A stretch of 18,393 nucleotides of DNA from the NCBI GenBank assembly GCA_021129895.1, contig JAJOKL010000126.1, positions 1 through 18,393 on the forward strand, in the 5' to 3' direction. Shown piece after piece: positions 16,414 through 18,393 of this stretch. How positions within the stretch are numbered: the first letter of the stretch is position 1; each line of letters opens with the position of its first letter. The notes below the pieces were generated by a model, which ran no database searches, was not told the DNA's origin, and was given only the letters and a program-made list of their open reading frames with translations. The stretch is from Candidatus Bipolaricaulota bacterium (GTDB lineage Bacteria > Bipolaricaulota > Bipolaricaulia > Bipolaricaulales > Bipolaricaulaceae). The position numbers and the translations under genes are program-made.

Positions 16414-16909
16414 GGCGTTGCGGTTGCTTTCCACCTGGGTGAAACATCCCGCCCTGCGGGGAGCCGATCTTTTGGTCGTCGCGGAATGCGTCCGGACCGT
16501 CTGGCCGGAACTTTACGGTGAACTCTCGCAGGGGAGGGTATCCCTCTCCATCTGTGCCGAAGCGGAGAACGAGGCCCACGTGGTGGGGAAGCTTTCCTCG
16601 ATGATCCGATCGTCGATGCCGCGGTCGCTCGCGGTGCTATCGGTGGCCGGATCCCCCCACTGTTCCCTCCTCCACCACCTGGTGAACGAGGCGATCTACG
16701 TCGCCGGAGCACACGGGCTTCCCCTGACCCACCTCGTGGTCCTGGAGGGAAAGGTCCGGGAGGTCTCGGCCGCCGCGGTCCGGGTGGCCCGTTACCTCCC
16801 CTTGGTGGAGGAGCTCGTGCGGCGGGATCCCGAGGTCTTGGAGGAACTGTCCCGTTACAGCCTGGAGCACCGGGCGGCGAAGGGAGGCTGCGATGTCCAC
16901 CCAGCTTGA
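16406..16909 (+). CDS. Uncharacterised 167-aa protein embedded in the thiamine operon
   Basis: I do not recognise this family with confidence. It is a soluble alpha/beta-looking protein without signal peptide or membrane helix. Features: four cysteines (28, 50, 86, 162); the motif SPHCSLLHH (83-91), where Cys86 is surrounded by His85, His90 and His91; a helix VNEAIYVAG (93-101); a strand LTHLVVLEGKVREVS (107-121); and a charged helical C-terminus. The Cys/His cluster could bind metal or carry sulfur, but that is inference. ATG 16406 follows a GAGGAGGAGG ribosome site. The gene overlaps thiDN by 8 bp and thiC by 17 bp, so it is translationally embedded in the pathway operon. That placement suggests a thiamine-related task, for example sulfide or iron delivery to Thi4, or redox support of ThiC. 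Confidence 0.8.
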   Translation: MAEALRLLSTWVKHPALRGADLLVVAECVRTVWPELYGELSQGRVSLSICAEAENEAHVVGKLSSMIRSSMPRSLAVLSVAGSPHCSLLHHLVNEAIYVAGAHGLPLTHLVVLEGKVREVSAAAVRVARYLPLVEELVRRDPEVLEELSRYSLEHRAAKGGCDVHPA

Positions 16910-18188
16910 AGCGGCGTGGAGGGGGACCGTCACCCCGGAGATGGAGGCGGTGGCCCGGGTCGAGGGCGTCTCACCCGGAGAGCTCCGGGAGCGCATCGCC
17001 CGGGGCGAGGCGGTGATCCTGAAGAACAGGGTCCGGGAGATTGCCCCGGTGGGGATAGGGAAGGGGCTGCGCACCAAGGTGAACGCCAACGTGGGCACCC
17101 CGCCTGAGGCCCCCGATCCCGACCTCGAGCTCCGGAAGGCGGTGGCGGCGTGGCGGGCGGGGGCGGATACCCTCATGGACCTCTCCCTGGGAGGAGACCT
17201 CCGGGCCATCCGGCGGCGGATCATGGCGGAGGTGCCCCTCCCCTTGGGCACGGTGCCCGTCTACCAGGTGGCCATGGAGGCCCTGGGGCGCGAGGGGACG
17301 GTGGTGGCTTACACCGCCGATGAGCTCCTCGCGGCCATCGAGGACCAGGCCCGGGAGGGCGTGGATTTCATGACCGTCCACTGTGGGGTGACGCGGAGGG
17401 TCCTCCCCCTGCTCGAGCGTTCCCGTCGCCTCACCGGGGTGGTCTCCCGGGGCGGGGCGCTGCACATCGACTGGATGGTCCAGCACGGGGAGGAAAACCC
17501 CCTCTACGCTCGGTTCGACGATCTCTTGGAGATCGCCAGGAGCCACGACGTCGTCCTGAGTCTGGGGGACGGGCTCCGGCCCGGGTCCCTGGCGGACGCC
17601 GGGGATCCCCTCCAGATGGCCGAGCTCCTCGCGCTCGGGGAGCTGGTGGAGCGGGCCCGGGAGGCCGGGGTCCAGGTGATGGTGGAGGGCCCGGGGCATG
17701 TGCCCCTCCCCGAGATCGAGGCCCAGGTGAGGGCGGCGAAATCGATCTGCCGGGGGGCGCCCTTTTACGTGTTGGGCCCCCTCCCCACCGACATCGCCGC
17801 CGGATACGACCACATCGCCGCCGCGGTGGGAGGGGCCCTGGCCGCTTGGGCCGGGGCCGACTTCCTCTGTTACGTCACCCCCGCGGAACACCTGGGCGTC
17901 CCCACCGAGGAGGAGGTCCGGATCGGGGTGATAGCCGCCCGCATCGCCGCCCACATCGCCGATGTCGCCGTGCTCCCCGGTGCCCGGCTCCGGGACGAGC
18001 GGATGTCCCGGGCTCGGGGGCGGTTGGACTGGGAGGGAATGGCGCGGGAGGCGTTGGATCCGGGGCCCGTGCGGGAGAGGGCCCAGGCCCCCGAGGGGGG
18101 TCCCTGCGCCCTCTGCGGCGAGCTCTGCCCCATGTCGGCCCGCCGGACCTACAGGGAGCTCATAGAGGGAGGAAAGGGGACGCGATGA
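16893..18188 (+). CDS. thiC: Phosphomethylpyrimidine synthase ThiC
   Basis: Radical-SAM enzyme that rearranges aminoimidazole ribotide to HMP-P, 431 aa, the short form found in anaerobes and archaea (E. coli ThiC is about 631 aa). Visible core motifs: KVNANVGT (62-69), AGADTLMDLSLGGD (89-102), VDFMTVHCGVT (157-167), VSRGGALHIDWM (184-195), LSLGDGLRPGS (222-232), MVEGPGHVPL (263-272), LGPLPTDIAAGYDHI (294-308) and CYVTPAEHLG (326-335). The C-terminal 4Fe-4S site is CALCGELCPM with Cys405, 408 and 412, spaced CX2CX3C, one residue tighter than the CX2CX4C of E. coli ThiC. ATG 16893 has AGGGAGG five bases upstream and overlaps the previous gene by 17 bp. It is the last recognisable gene of the riboswitch-controlled operon. 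Confidence 0.95.
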   Translation: MSTQLEAAWRGTVTPEMEAVARVEGVSPGELRERIARGEAVILKNRVREIAPVGIGKGLRTKVNANVGTPPEAPDPDLELRKAVAAWRAGADTLMDLSLGGDLRAIRRRIMAEVPLPLGTVPVYQVAMEALGREGTVVAYTADELLAAIEDQAREGVDFMTVHCGVTRRVLPLLERSRRLTGVVSRGGALHIDWMVQHGEENPLYARFDDLLEIARSHDVVLSLGDGLRPGSLADAGDPLQMAELLALGELVERAREAGVQVMVEGPGHVPLPEIEAQVRAAKSICRGAPFYVLGPLPTDIAAGYDHIAAAVGGALAAWAGADFLCYVTPAEHLGVPTEEEVRIGVIAARIAAHIADVAVLPGARLRDERMSRARGRLDWEGMAREALDPGPVRERAQAPEGGPCALCGELCPMSARRTYRELIEGGKGTR

Positions 18189-18259
18189 ATGGGCCTGTCC
18201 CTACCCGCCGCGTTCGGATGTGGGGAAATCCTCTGATGCCGTCCGCCGAAGTCCGCTAG
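18185..18259 (+). CDS. Possible 24-codon ORF coupled to the thiC stop
   Basis: An ATG at 18185 overlaps the thiC TGA by four bases, the same ATGA coupling seen at thi4/thiDN, and GGAAAGGGGA lies just upstream. The frame encodes MNGPVPTRRVRMWGNPLMPS and stops at TAG 18257. The peptide is Arg/Pro/Met-rich with no recognisable motif. It may be translated by coupling, but there is no evidence of function. Confidence 0.15.
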   Translation: MNGPVPTRRVRMWGNPLMPSAEVR

Positions 18260-18291
18260 CCCCTGCCGAAGCCGTACCGGAAAGTTTCACC

Positions 18292-18332
18292 AGAGCCTGC
18301 CCCGCAAACCTCAGAAGAGCGGGGCAGGCTCT
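18292..18332 (+). terminator. Perfect 14-bp stem-loop after the thiamine operon
   Basis: AGAGCCTGCCCCGC (18292-18305) is fully complementary to GCGGGGCAGGCTCT (18319-18332) around a 13-base loop. It lies about 100 bases after thiC. No T run follows directly. It is very stable and likely marks the 3' end of the operon mRNA, alone or with the next hairpin. Confidence 0.5.
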
Positions 18333-18339
18333 CGCCCAG

Positions 18340-18373
18340 CCCGGTTCCATGAACCGGGTTAAAGGGGCTTTTT
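18340..18373 (+). terminator. Second hairpin with downstream T run
   Basis: CCCGGTTC (18340-18347) pairs with GAACCGGG (18351-18358) around a CAT triloop. A run of five T follows at 18369-18373, about ten bases after the stem, further than in a canonical intrinsic terminator. Together with the 14-bp stem-loop just upstream it probably forms a tandem terminator. Confidence 0.4.
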
Positions 18374-18393
18374 GGAGGGTTGGGAACCGGCGA

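Overview
This is a GC-rich bacterial segment, densely packed with genes and carrying no rRNA, tRNA, CRISPR array or recognisable insertion sequence. It combines bacterial housekeeping genes (serS, secA) with a thiamine operon of archaeal/thermophile flavour: a Thi4 with histidine in place of the sulfur-donor cysteine, and a ThiD-ThiN fusion instead of ThiE. There are also secreted Vgb-like propeller and NosD-like beta-helix proteins. Together these suggest a deep-branching, probably anaerobic or thermophilic, uncultured bacterial lineage (Acetothermia/Bipolaricaulota-like is my best guess). The assignment is inference from gene content only.

Layout. (1) Positions 2-1399, + strand: a secreted beta-propeller protein, probably 5'-truncated by the window edge, overlapping tail-to-tail by 38 bp with the next block. 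(2) Positions 4835-1362, - strand: a tight three-gene operon of an alkaline-phosphatase-superfamily hydrolase, an RNase Z-type metallo-beta-lactamase protein and a class III aminotransferase, with a clear promoter just upstream. (3) Positions 5024-10275, + strand: serS, an ABC ATPase, a secreted NosD-like beta-helix protein and an ABC-2 permease, all overlapping or close together. A perfect 317-bp tandem duplication sits on the beta-helix/permease junction and creates a 106-codon chimeric ORF. (4) Positions 10465-13281: secA, with a promoter so close to its ATG that the mRNA is probably leaderless. (5) Positions 13435-18188: a thiamine operon with promoter, TPP riboswitch and SD-sequestering hairpin, a badly damaged thiL, thi4, thiDN, an unidentified 167-aa gene and thiC, ending in hairpins at 18292-18358.

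The thiamine operon can be read as a near-complete route. ThiC makes HMP-P, ThiD phosphorylates it to HMP-PP, Thi4 makes the thiazole from NAD and glycine (predicted to use free sulfide), ThiN joins the two, and ThiL should phosphorylate TMP to TPP. ThiL is the one step broken here: it has lost about 70 internal residues and carries a separate one-base shift. The only gene-free stretch over 300 bases is 13282-13630. Its first 150 bases hold nothing convincing and the rest is the promoter, riboswitch and expression platform.

The items most worth a second look are the 317-bp duplication, the broken thiL, the unknown 167-aa gene inside the thiamine operon, and the NosDFY-like arrangement with an enlarged NosD-like protein but no nitrous oxide reductase in view.
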